A stretch of 64,000 nt of DNA from Bacillus sp. F19 (GTDB taxonomy: Bacteria; Bacillota; Bacilli; Bacillales; Bacillaceae), in NCBI GenBank assembly GCA_023823795.1, contig CP085710.1, forward strand, positions 2,568,001 through 2,632,000. Direction: 5' to 3'. The notes below the pieces were generated by a model. The model ran no database searches, was not told the DNA's origin, and worked only from the letters and a program-made list of their open reading frames with translations. The first letter of the stretch is position 1; every line of letters starts with the position of its first letter. Position numbers and translations under genes: made by a program. Shown here in pieces: positions 9,159 to 18,128 of this stretch.

Positions 9159-9184
9159 AAAACGCCTAAATTCATAGGCGTTTT
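9159..9184 (-). terminator. Rho-independent terminator of the sugar operon
   Basis: A perfect 10-bp stem (AAAACGCCTA with TAGGCGTTTT) has a 6-base loop and a T-run on the minus strand. It starts 15 nt past the stop at 9200. The flanking A/T runs also allow bidirectional use. Confidence 0.85.
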
Positions 9185-9199
9185 GGTAAACTGACATAC

Positions 9200-10285
9200 T
9201 TAAACAAATACCGGAACCTTAATATCTACTTCTTTACCTAGAGCAGAGGAACGGAGCACTCCGTCAATAATCGCCTGATTGATTAAGATTTGTTCTGCAG
9301 GAATTGGGGCTGGACGATTTTCTTTTATCGCTGACACAAAATCTCTTACTTTTTCATGGAAAATATCTATTTTATGATCAATTACAGGAACCAGCGTTTC
9401 GGAATGCTGTCCGACAATATCATGGAAGAGTGAGATACTTCCAATACCGCCGTCCCAGACTCCGCTCCAAGGCCCTTGCCCTGCAGGTGTCAGTTTAAGT
9501 CCGGCGTTTGTACCGAGAAAAATGGTAGGGCCTAATGAATCCATGTGCATCGCCCATGAAATTTTAAAATTGAGCACCTTCCCTCCCTCTAAACGAACCA
9601 TAGCTACACCAAAGTCTTCTACCTCAAATCTGCCTGCTTCATGATGATACAATGGATTTTTGCCAAAATGACTCGATGTATAGGCTGAAACTGTTAAAGG
9701 TTTAGGATAATTCAATGCATTTAAAGCTAAATCCAGGGAATAACAGCCGATATCCGCCATTGCGCCAGCTCCTGCCAGCTCCTTATTAATGAAGGTTCCC
9801 CCCGGCATCCCCCTTCTTCTTCCTCCGCCTGTTTGAATATAATAGACATCGCCAAGCTGACCTGATTGAACAATTTCTTTAATGGTTTTCATATTTGGAT
9901 CGTATCTTGGCTGAAATCCTACTGTCAGCATTTTCCCAGTACGGCGTGAGGTCTCAACCATTTCAATGGCTTGTTCTAAGGTGACGGCCAGCGGTTTTTC
10001 AACTAAAACATGTTTATCCGCAAGCAGTGAATCAATGCTGGTTCTGTGATGTGTAACATTTGGCGTGCAGACACTTACACCATCTAAATCAAGTTCAAGC
10101 AATTCAAGATGACTGTCGAATGCCTGGGCATCGTGAATTCCAAGCTGTTCAATAAACTCCTTTGCTTTTCCGGGAATGACGTCTGCAACTGCAGCAATCG
10201 TTACATCGGTCATTTGCAAGTAAGCTTTGGCATGTACTGCAGCAATTCCTCCGCTTCCAATAATCCCAATTTTAATGTTTGACAT
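9200..10285 (-). CDS. Gfo/Idh/MocA-family oxidoreductase
   Basis: NAD(P)-dependent sugar or polyol dehydrogenase of 361 aa. The Rossmann motif IGIIGSGGIAAVHAKAY is at the N-terminus and the family motif VLVEKPLAVT at about residue 95. A C-terminal alpha/beta domain includes GAGAMADIGCYSLDLAL. I chose the ATG at 10285, 8 nt behind AGGGGG. It overlaps the end of the preceding isomerase gene by 14 nt. An open reading frame runs on to 10432, but that extension has no ribosome site. Last gene of the sugar operon. Substrate unknown; with the TIM-barrel neighbour it probably acts on an inositol-like or keto-sugar intermediate. Confidence 0.85.
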   Translation of the reverse strand: MSNIKIGIIGSGGIAAVHAKAYLQMTDVTIAAVADVIPGKAKEFIEQLGIHDAQAFDSHLELLELDLDGVSVCTPNVTHHRTSIDSLLADKHVLVEKPLAVTLEQAIEMVETSRRTGKMLTVGFQPRYDPNMKTIKEIVQSGQLGDVYYIQTGGGRRRGMPGGTFINKELAGAGAMADIGCYSLDLALNALNYPKPLTVSAYTSSHFGKNPLYHHEAGRFEVEDFGVAMVRLEGGKVLNFKISWAMHMDSLGPTIFLGTNAGLKLTPAGQGPWSGVWDGGIGSISLFHDIVGQHSETLVPVIDHKIDIFHEKVRDFVSAIKENRPAPIPAEQILINQAIIDGVLRSSALGKEVDIKVPVFV

Positions 10286-11186
10286 CTGCCATTCCCCCTG
10301 TGTTCTTTTTATGAAAAACGTACTGAAGAAAATCTTTAGCACGCTTAATGCCTTCTTGTTCAGAAGCAAGAGTACCCCAATAATGATGATCCTCAAGCTC
10401 GATGCTGATTGGACCTTTATACCCGAGAGCATCTAATCTGACAGCGACCTTCCTCCAATCAACCTCCCCATGACCAGGAATCGTATAGCGCCAGGCTCCT
10501 TCAGAAAAGTCATACTTAGAATCGAATACGCCAGGCAAATTGCCTAAATCATATTGTTCCTCATTGAGCAGCGCTGTATCTTTTCCATGACAGTAAAGAA
10601 CTTTTTCCCCAAACTCATCAAGAAAGCGAAGATAATCAATCCCAAGTCTCACCAAATGAGATGGATCATAGTTTACTCCGAAATGCTTGGACGGCACCTC
10701 GTTGAACATATATCTGAGCACTTCTGGCGTCGCTCCAAGCGTTGGATATGCCGGTGCAGGACCAGGCCAGCCTTCAAGTGCTAGATAAAGATTGTTTTTC
10801 TCGGCTAGCCCGACTACCTCTGGAAACGTTTCTTTCCATATTTCTAAGCTTCTTTTTTTGGGGATCAGGCTGTTTTCCGGCACAAGACACATGAAAATTA
10901 CCTTTCCTCCCAATGCTGATACTTGTTCAAACTGTTCCTTTAAAGAGAGGACTGCATTCCAGCGTTTCCCTTCATCCTCGCTTAAAAGATCTGTGTTCCC
11001 AACACTCCCTTTTCCGTCGATTGAGCCAATATCTAATTGATAGTTTGATACTATTTTTTTAACTGACTCATCAAGGTTTGGAAGGTCAAGTACCTCAATC
11101 CCATTTTCATTCGCCCATCTTGCTGTGAATTCAATCCCTTCTTTCCCGAAATACGGGGGTATCCTCATGCCGATTTTATTGTTCAT
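10272..11186 (-). CDS. Sugar phosphate isomerase/epimerase (xylose isomerase-like TIM barrel)
   Basis: Predicted metal-dependent isomerase, epimerase or dehydratase acting on a sugar or inositol derivative. The 304-aa protein fits the AP-endonuclease-2 TIM-barrel family. It has the barrel segments NLYLALEGWPGPAP (glutamate metal ligand), GVNYDPSHLVRLG (Asp and His), VLYCHGKDT (His) and PISIELEDHHYW (terminal Glu). The order of these ligands matches the family. The gene lies between two Gfo/Idh/MocA genes, with a 14-nt overlap on the 3' side. Confidence 0.83.
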   Translation of the reverse strand: MNNKIGMRIPPYFGKEGIEFTARWANENGIEVLDLPNLDESVKKIVSNYQLDIGSIDGKGSVGNTDLLSEDEGKRWNAVLSLKEQFEQVSALGGKVIFMCLVPENSLIPKKRSLEIWKETFPEVVGLAEKNNLYLALEGWPGPAPAYPTLGATPEVLRYMFNEVPSKHFGVNYDPSHLVRLGIDYLRFLDEFGEKVLYCHGKDTALLNEEQYDLGNLPGVFDSKYDFSEGAWRYTIPGHGEVDWRKVAVRLDALGYKGPISIELEDHHYWGTLASEQEGIKRAKDFLQYVFHKKNTGGMADVKH

Positions 11187-11195
11187 TTTTATCCC

Positions 11196-12179
11196 TCACA
11201 CTCTCTTAGATTGATAGTCAATTTGAGATTTTTCAGTACCAGCTTCATAGATTGCTTTTGTAAACTTCAAAACCTGAACGGCAAATTCGCCGGGAACTTG
11301 GACCTCTTCATCCCCAGTAATGGCGCTGATGAAGCTTTTATCAGTGTTTGTACTCGCAGCTTCAATGCTTTGTATTTCAGGCGCTTCCCCGTTTCGAACG
11401 AGTGATACCTTTCCATTCTCGTAGAAGATGGCTCCTTTATCTCCTAAAAATGAATACGTTTCATGCCAGCAAGGCGACATGCCTGCAATCGTGATCGTTC
11501 CCATTACATTTTGTGTGTATTTGACTGTTGTAAATGAATCAATATCTACTTCTGTTCCGCGCTGATGAATAAATGATTTTGTTTCAACCGGTGTAAGTCC
11601 AGTAATCCATAGAATAGAATCTAAAATATGACTGCCTGAATCAAACAGCATGCCGCCGCCTGATAAAGCTGGGTTCTGTCTCCATGTACCGGCTGACAAG
11701 TAAATCCAATCCTGATAAAGAGATGCATTTACACTAGTAAGTGTGCCGATTTGATTTTCTTCGATCAGCTTTTTTATATGAAGAAATTCAGGCTGATAAT
11801 GACGCTGGTACGAGATTTGCAGCACGCATTTTCTCTCTTTGGATAGGTCAATCAATTCTTCCGCTTCGAAGGCAGAACATACCATTGGCTTCTCAAGCAA
11901 TACGTGACAGCCTTTTAAAAGAGCAGCTTTGGCATGATTGTAATGAAGCGTATGAGGAGAGCAAATAATCACTCCTTCTACTTCAGATTGATTCAGCATT
12001 TCTTCAAAATCATCAAATTCCAAAGCTTCAATTTCATGAGTTTGCAGGAAACTGCGCCTGCTATCAGGATTCGGGTCGGCAATTGCTGTGATAAGGACAT
12101 TCTCTAATTCTTTTAAATGTGAGGCATGGTAATGGGCAATTCCTCCAGAGCCTATAAAACCAATTCTGATCTTTTCCAC
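11196..12179 (-). CDS. Gfo/Idh/MocA-family oxidoreductase
   Basis: A second NAD(P)-dependent dehydrogenase of the same operon, 327 aa. It has IGFIGSGGIAHYHASHL at the N-terminus, the HVLLEKPMVCS motif at about residue 95 and the GGGMLFDSGSHILDSILW block in the substrate domain. It is clearly a different paralogue from those at 9200 and 16814. Paired oxidoreductases of this type with a TIM-barrel isomerase are typical of catabolic loci where one sugar is oxidised and another product reduced. The actual sugar is not evident. Confidence 0.85.
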   Translation of the reverse strand: MEKIRIGFIGSGGIAHYHASHLKELENVLITAIADPNPDSRRSFLQTHEIEALEFDDFEEMLNQSEVEGVIICSPHTLHYNHAKAALLKGCHVLLEKPMVCSAFEAEELIDLSKERKCVLQISYQRHYQPEFLHIKKLIEENQIGTLTSVNASLYQDWIYLSAGTWRQNPALSGGGMLFDSGSHILDSILWITGLTPVETKSFIHQRGTEVDIDSFTTVKYTQNVMGTITIAGMSPCWHETYSFLGDKGAIFYENGKVSLVRNGEAPEIQSIEAASTNTDKSFISAITGDEEVQVPGEFAVQVLKFTKAIYEAGTEKSQIDYQSKRV

Positions 12180-12195
12180 GCGGATTCATCTCCTG

Positions 12196-13023
12196 TCATC
12201 CTTTTATACCGCTGAACGTAATGCCTTTAATAAACGTTTTTTGCAGGAAAAAGAATAAGATAATGATAGGAAGCGTCATTAATGTTGAGACTGCCATCAT
12301 CAATCCCCATTCTGTTCCTCTTTGGCTCTGAAATTGCTGCAGGCCTAAGGAAAGGGTGTAAGATGTTTCGTCAGTCAGATAAAGCAGCGGTCCTAAAAAG
12401 TCGGTCCAGCTTCCCATAAATTGAAACAGACCTACTGCAAGCACTGCTGGTTTTGCAAGCGGAAGCATAATCTGCCAGTAAATGCGAAATTCTCCTGCAC
12501 CATCAATTCTCGCTGCATCCATTAACGTATCAGGCAATCCGAGAAAGAATTGCCGCAGTAAAAAGATGTAGAAAGGAACACCGAAAAAAACAGGTACAAT
12601 CAGCGGGAGAGGGCTGCCAACCCAGCCAAGTTTTTCAAATAGGATGAACAGGGGAATCATTGTAACTTGTCCAGGGATCATCATGACGGCAATGGTCACT
12701 ATGAATAAAGCATTGCTGCCTTTAAATTTTAATTTCGCAAAACCGTAAGCTACCAAAGGGCACGTGATAACAGCACCGATTGTGCTGAAAATGGTAATCA
12801 CAACTGTATTTTTCAAATAGCTGAAAAAAGGAATATATTCTACAGCCTCCTGATAATTGCTCCATTTAAAAGGGGTTGGAATCCATTCAGGAGGAAACGA
12901 AAAAATTTGCGTTTGATCTTTTAACGAAGTAGACAGCATCCAGAAAAACGGAACTAAAAAGAGAATCGAAATCAGAATCAGAAATGCATGTGCAAAAATA
13001 CGGTTTGAAGTTTTTGTTTTCAT
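12196..13023 (-). CDS. Carbohydrate ABC transporter permease (MalG type)
   Basis: Inner-membrane permease of 275 aa with six predicted membrane spans and the EAA cytoplasmic loop (DAARIDGAGEFRIYWQIMLPLAKPA). That loop contacts the ATPase. The ATG at 13023 lies 7 nt behind AAGGAGGG. A longer frame from 13059 would overlap the upstream permease. It works with the permease at 13035 and the binding protein at 14042. No ATPase gene is nearby, so a multitask ATPase such as MsmX is inferred. Confidence 0.9.
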   Translation of the reverse strand: MKTKTSNRIFAHAFLILISILFLVPFFWMLSTSLKDQTQIFSFPPEWIPTPFKWSNYQEAVEYIPFFSYLKNTVVITIFSTIGAVITCPLVAYGFAKLKFKGSNALFIVTIAVMMIPGQVTMIPLFILFEKLGWVGSPLPLIVPVFFGVPFYIFLLRQFFLGLPDTLMDAARIDGAGEFRIYWQIMLPLAKPAVLAVGLFQFMGSWTDFLGPLLYLTDETSYTLSLGLQQFQSQRGTEWGLMMAVSTLMTLPIIILFFFLQKTFIKGITFSGIKG

Positions 13024-13034
13024 CGTATCCCTCC

Positions 13035-13979
13035 TTATTTTCCTTGATAATGAACCCACCTTTTAGATGTAGAAAAGATAACGGCTGTTAAGATCATAAT
13101 GATGGCAAAAAGGATCCAAGCCATTGCTGAGGCATAGCCCATTTTGAAGAATTTAAATCCATTGTCATATAAATACATGACATAAAACGTTAAGGAATTT
13201 GCGGGAGTACCCTGTCCGCCTGTAAGCGCGTATGGCAAGGCAAACTGCTGAAATGCGCCAATGACACCCATTACGAGGTTAAAAAAGATCACAGGAGTTA
13301 ACAATGGCAAGGTAATATGTAACGTTTTCTGAAGCCAATTTGCCCCATCCACTTCAGCAGCATCATAGTAATCTTCAGATATATCCGTAAGACCTGCCAA
13401 ATAGATAACAACTGCCTGTCCGATGCCCCAAAGCGACATCATAACGATAGATGGCTTAGACCAGGTTTCACTGCCTAACCATGCGGGACCTTGAATTCCC
13501 AGAAGATCCAGCATTCCATTGACTAACCCAAACTGCGGGTTTAAGAGCCACATCCAAAGTACGGCAAGTGCAACCTGAGGCACTAGTGTTGGCAAGAAGA
13601 AAATCGTGCGGTAAACTGTCATCCCTTTTACCTTTAAGTTCAAAATCATCGCCAGACATACACCAAATATGATGCTTAGCGGAACATAAAAGACTGCGAA
13701 ATAGATGGTATTTGAAACAGACTTCCAAAAAAGATCATCACTCATCAGCTCTTTATAATTCTGCATTCCCACAAACTCTCCGGGCTGAAGGATGCTATAT
13801 GTTGTGAAACTGAAATAGATGGATGAAATTAATGGAAAGGCATAAAAGATTATAAGTCCTAAAATCCAGGGTGTTACAAAAAGCAACCCGTATAAGGATG
13901 ATTTGTTTCTCCATACTTTCTTTTTTATGACCGGAACCTCTTTTACAGTGGCTGAGTTTTTTATAACTGGCTGCTGCAT
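13035..13979 (-). CDS. Carbohydrate ABC transporter permease (MalF type)
   Basis: Membrane permease of 314 aa. A short cytoplasmic N-terminus (to about residue 28) precedes six hydrophobic spans, and the EAA loop reads YDAAEVDGANWLQKTLHITLPLLTPV. Translation starts at ATG 13979 behind AAGGAGG. It is the heterodimer partner of the MalG-type permease that follows 11 nt downstream. Confidence 0.9.
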   Translation of the reverse strand: MQQPVIKNSATVKEVPVIKKKVWRNKSSLYGLLFVTPWILGLIIFYAFPLISSIYFSFTTYSILQPGEFVGMQNYKELMSDDLFWKSVSNTIYFAVFYVPLSIIFGVCLAMILNLKVKGMTVYRTIFFLPTLVPQVALAVLWMWLLNPQFGLVNGMLDLLGIQGPAWLGSETWSKPSIVMMSLWGIGQAVVIYLAGLTDISEDYYDAAEVDGANWLQKTLHITLPLLTPVIFFNLVMGVIGAFQQFALPYALTGGQGTPANSLTFYVMYLYDNGFKFFKMGYASAMAWILFAIIMILTAVIFSTSKRWVHYQGK

Positions 13980-14008
13980 GAAAACATACCTCCTTTAGTT
14001 TTGTTTCA

Positions 14009-14032
14009 GGGATTCCCCAAATGGAGAATCCC
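14009..14032 (-). other. Intercistronic hairpin after the binding-protein gene
   Basis: GGGATTC (14009-14015) and GAATCCC (14026-14032) form a stem, extended by an inner CC/GG, between the binding protein and the first permease gene. No T-run follows. Such hairpins usually stabilise the upstream mRNA so that the binding protein is made in excess over the permeases. Confidence 0.55.
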
Positions 14033-14041
14033 CTTGCAGCC

Positions 14042-15325
14042 TTATTTTAATGATTTCGTGACTTTATCATTTACTTTTTTCAATAATTCCTCAGGCGTGC
14101 CATTGCCTCTGGTGGCATTTTCAACTGCACTTGCAAGTTCGTTCCAATACAAGCTTCCTTGTGTCATTACAGGTCTGTGCTTGCTTGAAGGCAAAATCTC
14201 AACAAATTCTTTAAGTATTGGATCATCTTTGTACCCTAATTCTTCATTTACAGAATCAATAATTGAAAAGTCTTTTGCAATTCCGCTGAATATTTTTTGT
14301 CCTTCTTCTCCACTGAAGAACTTAAGAAATTCCCAGGCAGCTTCTTTTTCTTTCGCACCTTTTGGAATGACAACTGACCAGCCCCCAGACCAGGTTGAGT
14401 AGTTATCACCTGTTGGAGTAGGGATAGGGAATACACCATACTCTAAATCGGGCTTGAATTTATTGATTGCAGATACTGTCCATGGACCGCTTACTTTCAT
14501 GCTTATTTGCCCAGTTAAGAATGGATCCATCGCACCAGTGCCTTGTGAATTTGTGAAAGCTGTAATGTCCTCAATATTGTATTTTTTAGAATAATCTGTG
14601 ATCCACTTAAGTGCTTCAACATTTTTCGGATCATCAGCTGTTACTTCCTTTGTTTCAGGATTATAAAATTCTCCTCCAAAAGCCCATCCCCAGCCGTAGA
14701 ACCAGCCTTGGTCAAGCCATGGAATAAATCCGATCTGAGAGAATCTTTTTCCTTTTTTTATCGTTAATTTTTCTGCAGCTTCTTCAAGTTCTGCAATTGT
14801 CTTAGGAGGGTTTTCTGGATCGAGTCCAGCTTTTTCGAAATGTTTTTTGTTGTAGTAAACTAAGCGGGAATCTGTCGTTGTAGGTAATCCGTAAAGTTTA
14901 TTTTCAAAGGTAGCTTCCTCCCATGCAAATGGGTAGAAATTTTCTTTGGAAATATTATCTTTCTTGGCGAGATCACTCAAATCTTCAAGCGAGCCTTGTG
15001 CGGCCCAGGAAGCTATCTCAAATCTGTCGAAGTAGGCGACATCTGGAGGATTTCCTCCGGCAATGGAAGAAAGCAGTTTTTCATTAGAGCCTTCGCCTTG
15101 GTTTGCAATATAAACTGATTTCACTTTAATATCAGGATTTTCTTTTTCAAAAGCTTTTACAACCTCTTTAACCGCATCACCAGTAATATCTGTCATTGGA
15201 TGCCAAAATGTAATCGTCGTTTTGCCATCAGCACTTTCCTTGCTTGATGCTGAGTCAGAACTGCATCCTGACAAAAGGAGTAAAAATGAAACAGCTACTA
15301 AAAAAATACTTTTCAAATGCCTCAT
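14042..15325 (-). CDS. Sugar-binding lipoprotein of the ABC transporter (family 1 SBP)
   Basis: Extracellular substrate-binding protein of 427 aa. It has a lipoprotein signal: positively charged MRHLK, a hydrophobic stretch, then LLLLSGC with the lipidated cysteine at residue 21. The mature part has SBP family 1 features such as TITFWHPMTD, YNKKHFEKAGLDPENPPKT and the SGGWSVVIPKGAKEKEAAWEFLKF block. First gene of the transport and oxidation operon; a cre-like site lies 70-80 nt upstream of its start. Confidence 0.92.
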   Translation of the reverse strand: MRHLKSIFLVAVSFLLLLSGCSSDSASSKESADGKTTITFWHPMTDITGDAVKEVVKAFEKENPDIKVKSVYIANQGEGSNEKLLSSIAGGNPPDVAYFDRFEIASWAAQGSLEDLSDLAKKDNISKENFYPFAWEEATFENKLYGLPTTTDSRLVYYNKKHFEKAGLDPENPPKTIAELEEAAEKLTIKKGKRFSQIGFIPWLDQGWFYGWGWAFGGEFYNPETKEVTADDPKNVEALKWITDYSKKYNIEDITAFTNSQGTGAMDPFLTGQISMKVSGPWTVSAINKFKPDLEYGVFPIPTPTGDNYSTWSGGWSVVIPKGAKEKEAAWEFLKFFSGEEGQKIFSGIAKDFSIIDSVNEELGYKDDPILKEFVEILPSSKHRPVMTQGSLYWNELASAVENATRGNGTPEELLKKVNDKVTKSLK

Positions 15326-15393
15326 GAAAAATCCCCCTTTATTCTTTTAATGGAATAACGATTGTTAGTAAAAATCCCCCTTTCCGACATAAA

Positions 15394-15407
15394 ATAAAGC
15401 GCTTACA
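15394..15407 (-). promoter_or_regulatory. cre box (catabolite repression) in the sugar operon promoter
   Basis: TGTAAGCGCTTTAT on the minus strand matches the CcpA cre consensus TGWAARCGYTWNCW at all but one position. It lies just downstream of a TATATT -10-like element (near 15410). This fits glucose repression of the transporter operon. A half-site GTTGTTATG at 15429-15437 resembles the arm of the regulator's own palindrome at 16688-16710. Confidence 0.65.
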
Positions 15408-15515
15408 CATAATATAATGACATGTCATGTTGTTATGTTTTATAGTTACTATATTAATAGCTTGGGAAATTGTAAGTCAATATATTTTTTCAGAATTTTT
15501 AAAAATAAATAAAAA

Positions 15516-15535
15516 AGGCCTGATTATTCAGACCT
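15516..15535 (-). terminator. Rho-independent terminator of the GntR/LacI regulator gene
   Basis: AGGTCTGA and TCAGGCCT (minus strand) pair around a 4-base loop and are followed by TTTTTTATTTATTTTT. The hairpin begins at the stop codon of the regulator gene. Confidence 0.75.
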
Positions 15536-16670
15536 ATTTCATAGAAAAAGCTTTCGCTGTTTCTCCTTCAATAATCGTGTGAGGAATAAATATCTGCTGC
15601 ACAGCAAAGTCTGAATCCAGCATTTTTTCTTTCAGAAGATTTACCGCTTTAATAGCAATACTCTGTTCATCCTGTTTGATATGAGTAAATTGAATTCTCG
15701 AATTCTCCGGCGAATCAAAACAAACTACAGACACCTCATCCGGCATTCGCCTTCCAAGTCTCGATAATCCTGCTGCTACTTGTTCTCCAATAGAATGTTC
15801 GCAGGCTACAATGGCTGTTATACTCCGATGCTTTTTCAGGAAATTGTCTAAAATTATGCTGTCCTCTTTAAAAACGTCTGAATCTGTTAATTCGTGTATT
15901 GGCATATTGTTTTTAATTTCAGTCAAGATATAGTCTCTATTCAGCTTCACGCCTTGTTCTGAATGGGCAATATGAAAACCCATCACTCTCTCCTCAATAG
16001 CTGTCGTTCCCTCTGAAGGAGAAGAAATGAACCCGATTTCTCTGTGTCCCATCTTAATTAAATGATTCGTTAACTCTACCGTTGCTTTTCTGTGATCAGT
16101 ACATACAAACGATGCAGGAATCCCTTTTATGAATCGATCAATCAAAACGACGGGAAAATTCTTTGAAACCAGCTCAAGAAGTTTATTATTTACATGCTCT
16201 CCATGAACCGGAAAGACAATCAAACCTTCAGCCCCCATATTCAGGAAATCATTCACTGCCTGTTCCTCAATTTCCTTCCTTCCATAGCTGAGTTTCAAAA
16301 GAATCGTAAAACCAAGTTCACTGCATCTCTTTTCAATCCCCTTTACAAGTTCTATTCCATAGCTCTCATCAAAACCCGGCAGAATAAATCCGATTAAATG
16401 GCGTTTTGAATTATCCTGCTTTGCAGAATAAGAAGCATCACTAGTAGTGTCAGGATGAATAACAAATGAACCCTTTCCTTGAATTCTTTCTATATAGTTT
16501 TCTTCTGAGAGAAGATCCAATGCTTTTTTGGAGGTAATACGGCTTACTTCAAATTGATCTGCAAGCTCTTTTTCAGAAGGAACCTTATCTCCCTGCTTTA
16601 ATTTTCCGCTCTTAATCTGGTTTAACAGTAAATTATACACTTTTAGGTAAAGAGGATTAAAAGTTGTCAT
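15534..16670 (-). CDS. GntR/LacI-hybrid transcriptional regulator (AraR-like architecture)
   Basis: Regulator of the adjacent sugar genes. In 378 aa it joins an N-terminal GntR winged helix (about 1-72, KVPSEKELADQFEVSRITSKKAL and RIQGKGSFV) to a LacI-type periplasmic-binding-protein domain (HLIGFILPGFDESYGIELVKG, MGHREIGFISSP, and a C-terminal VVCFDSPE). Sugars or sugar phosphates bind such domains and release DNA. The ATG at 16670 follows AAAGGTGA; a TTG at 16685 is a less likely start. A near-perfect palindrome 18 nt upstream is a probable autoregulatory operator. Confidence 0.86.
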   Translation of the reverse strand: MTTFNPLYLKVYNLLLNQIKSGKLKQGDKVPSEKELADQFEVSRITSKKALDLLSEENYIERIQGKGSFVIHPDTTSDASYSAKQDNSKRHLIGFILPGFDESYGIELVKGIEKRCSELGFTILLKLSYGRKEIEEQAVNDFLNMGAEGLIVFPVHGEHVNNKLLELVSKNFPVVLIDRFIKGIPASFVCTDHRKATVELTNHLIKMGHREIGFISSPSEGTTAIEERVMGFHIAHSEQGVKLNRDYILTEIKNNMPIHELTDSDVFKEDSIILDNFLKKHRSITAIVACEHSIGEQVAAGLSRLGRRMPDEVSVVCFDSPENSRIQFTHIKQDEQSIAIKAVNLLKEKMLDSDFAVQQIFIPHTIIEGETAKAFSMK

Positions 16671-16687
16671 AGCGTCACCTTTCAACG

Positions 16688-16710
16688 GTTGATATATTCA
16701 ATATAACAAC
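16688..16710. promoter_or_regulatory. Palindromic operator upstream of the GntR/LacI regulator
   Basis: A 23-bp inverted repeat runs from GTTGATATATT through AATATAACAAC. Only the centre and one arm position deviate from perfect symmetry. Half-sites of the same kind (GTTGTTATA at 17986-17994, GTTGTTATG at 15429-15437) lie upstream of the other two transcription units. The regulator encoded downstream is the likely binder. Confidence 0.55.
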
Positions 16711-16794
16711 TATTTCTTCTACAGAAAAGTGTTTTGTATGGTAAATAAGAATATTCATACATTATTTTAAAAAAACCTCAATAAAACATAAAAA

Positions 16795-16814
16795 AAGCAG
16801 GATTCCTCCCGCTT
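16795..16814 (-). terminator. Rho-independent terminator after the third oxidoreductase gene
   Basis: AAGCGGGA and TCCTGCTT (minus strand) pair around GGAA and are followed by TTTTTTT. The hairpin touches the stop codon at 16814-16816. Confidence 0.75.
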
Positions 16815-17962
16815 TAGCTCAATTGTTCAATTTTCTTTGGAATGGAAATCCATTTCTTTTCTTTAGATGAACGCTCAATAGCATCAAGAATGAGCTGATT
16901 CTGCAAGCCATCATAAAAATTAGGCTGTTTATGTTCATTTTTCGAAATCGCTTTCATCAATTCAGATATTAAGTTCACAAATGTATGCTCATAGCCTATA
17001 ATATGACCTGCGGGCCAGTATGCATGGGCATAAGGGTGCTCTTCTTCCGTACAGTTAATGACCCTAAAGCCCTGCAGGCCTTTGTCATCTTCACTTAAGT
17101 ACACATGCAAATTGTTCATGTTCTCAAGGTCCCATTTGATGGATCCAAACTCAGCATTGATCTCAAAACAATTACGATTTCTATTTCCTGCTGCAAAACG
17201 AGTTGCTTCAAATACTCCCATTGCTCCATTTTCAAATTTTGCGATGAAAGAAGCAGCATCGTCTACATCAACCTTCCCTTTTTTCCCTGCTTCCCCTTCA
17301 ATCGGCCGCTCTTTTATGAATGTCTCCATTGCACCAACTACCTCTGAAATCTCACCAACTAGAAATCTTGACAGATCAATGATATGTGCCCCGATATCAC
17401 CCAAAGCTCCAGAGCCAGTGACCTCTTTTTTTAATCTCCATGCAATCGGGAAATCAGGATCCATAATCCAGTCCTGAAGATATGTTGCACGAACATGATA
17501 GATACGCCCAAGCCTGCCCTGCTGAATCAGCTTCTTCGCATATTGAACAGCTGGGGCAAACCGGTAATTATGCGAGATCATATGAATGACCTTATTTCGG
17601 GTCACTGCTTCAAGCATCCTTTTTGCCTGATCAACATTTAATGCTAAAGGCTTTTCACATATTATATGTTTTCCGGCTTCGGCAGCTGCAATTGCTATTT
17701 CTGCATGAGAATTATTTGGAGTGACAATATCAATTAAATCAATATCGTCTCTATCTATCAATTTCCGCCAATCTGTTTCATAGCTTTCAAAGCCAAGCTC
17801 ATCAGCTGCCTTCTTAACACCCTCTTCCCTGCGACCGGCAATTGCCTTGAGTACAGGCCTTGCTGCTCCCGGAAAAAAGAATGGAACATTCCGATAAGCG
17901 AGACTGTGAGCTTTTCCCATAAACTTATACCCAATCATACCAACTCGAATCTCTTTCATCAC
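16814..17962 (-). CDS. Gfo/Idh/MocA-family oxidoreductase
   Basis: NAD(P)-dependent dehydrogenase of 382 aa. The Rossmann start is VGMIGYKFMGKAHSLAYRNV, the cofactor/substrate motif HIICEKPLALNVDQAKRML lies at about residue 93, and GSGALGDIGAHIIDLSRFL is in the C-terminal domain. Its wording is close to sugar dehydrogenases of the AFR/inositol group. It is transcribed from its own promoter region upstream of the GntR/LacI regulator. A GTTGTTATA half-site 24 nt upstream of the start suggests it belongs to the same regulon. Substrate unknown. Confidence 0.85.
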   Translation of the reverse strand: MMKEIRVGMIGYKFMGKAHSLAYRNVPFFFPGAARPVLKAIAGRREEGVKKAADELGFESYETDWRKLIDRDDIDLIDIVTPNNSHAEIAIAAAEAGKHIICEKPLALNVDQAKRMLEAVTRNKVIHMISHNYRFAPAVQYAKKLIQQGRLGRIYHVRATYLQDWIMDPDFPIAWRLKKEVTGSGALGDIGAHIIDLSRFLVGEISEVVGAMETFIKERPIEGEAGKKGKVDVDDAASFIAKFENGAMGVFEATRFAAGNRNRNCFEINAEFGSIKWDLENMNNLHVYLSEDDKGLQGFRVINCTEEEHPYAHAYWPAGHIIGYEHTFVNLISELMKAISKNEHKQPNFYDGLQNQLILDAIERSSKEKKWISIPKKIEQLS

Positions 17963-18093
17963 AGATCACCAGCTTTCATATATTAGTTGTTATAAAAATG
18001 CTGTCATTATAATCACTAATTAGTCTTAAAAAGGAAAAGTCCTCTTTTTCTCGTCACAATTTTTTGATTTGGACCAATAAGACTAGATTTTTT

Positions 18094-18121
18094 TAAAAAA
18101 GCCTTGCTTTGAAAGCAAGAC
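18094..18121 (-). terminator. Rho-independent terminator after the decayed reductase gene
   Basis: CTTGCTTT (18103-18110) and AAAGCAAG (18112-18119) form a stem that ends in a T-run on the minus strand (GGCTTTTTT). It lies just past the stop at 18129. It is intact although the gene it served is broken. Confidence 0.7.
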
Positions 18122-18128
18122 TTTTCCT

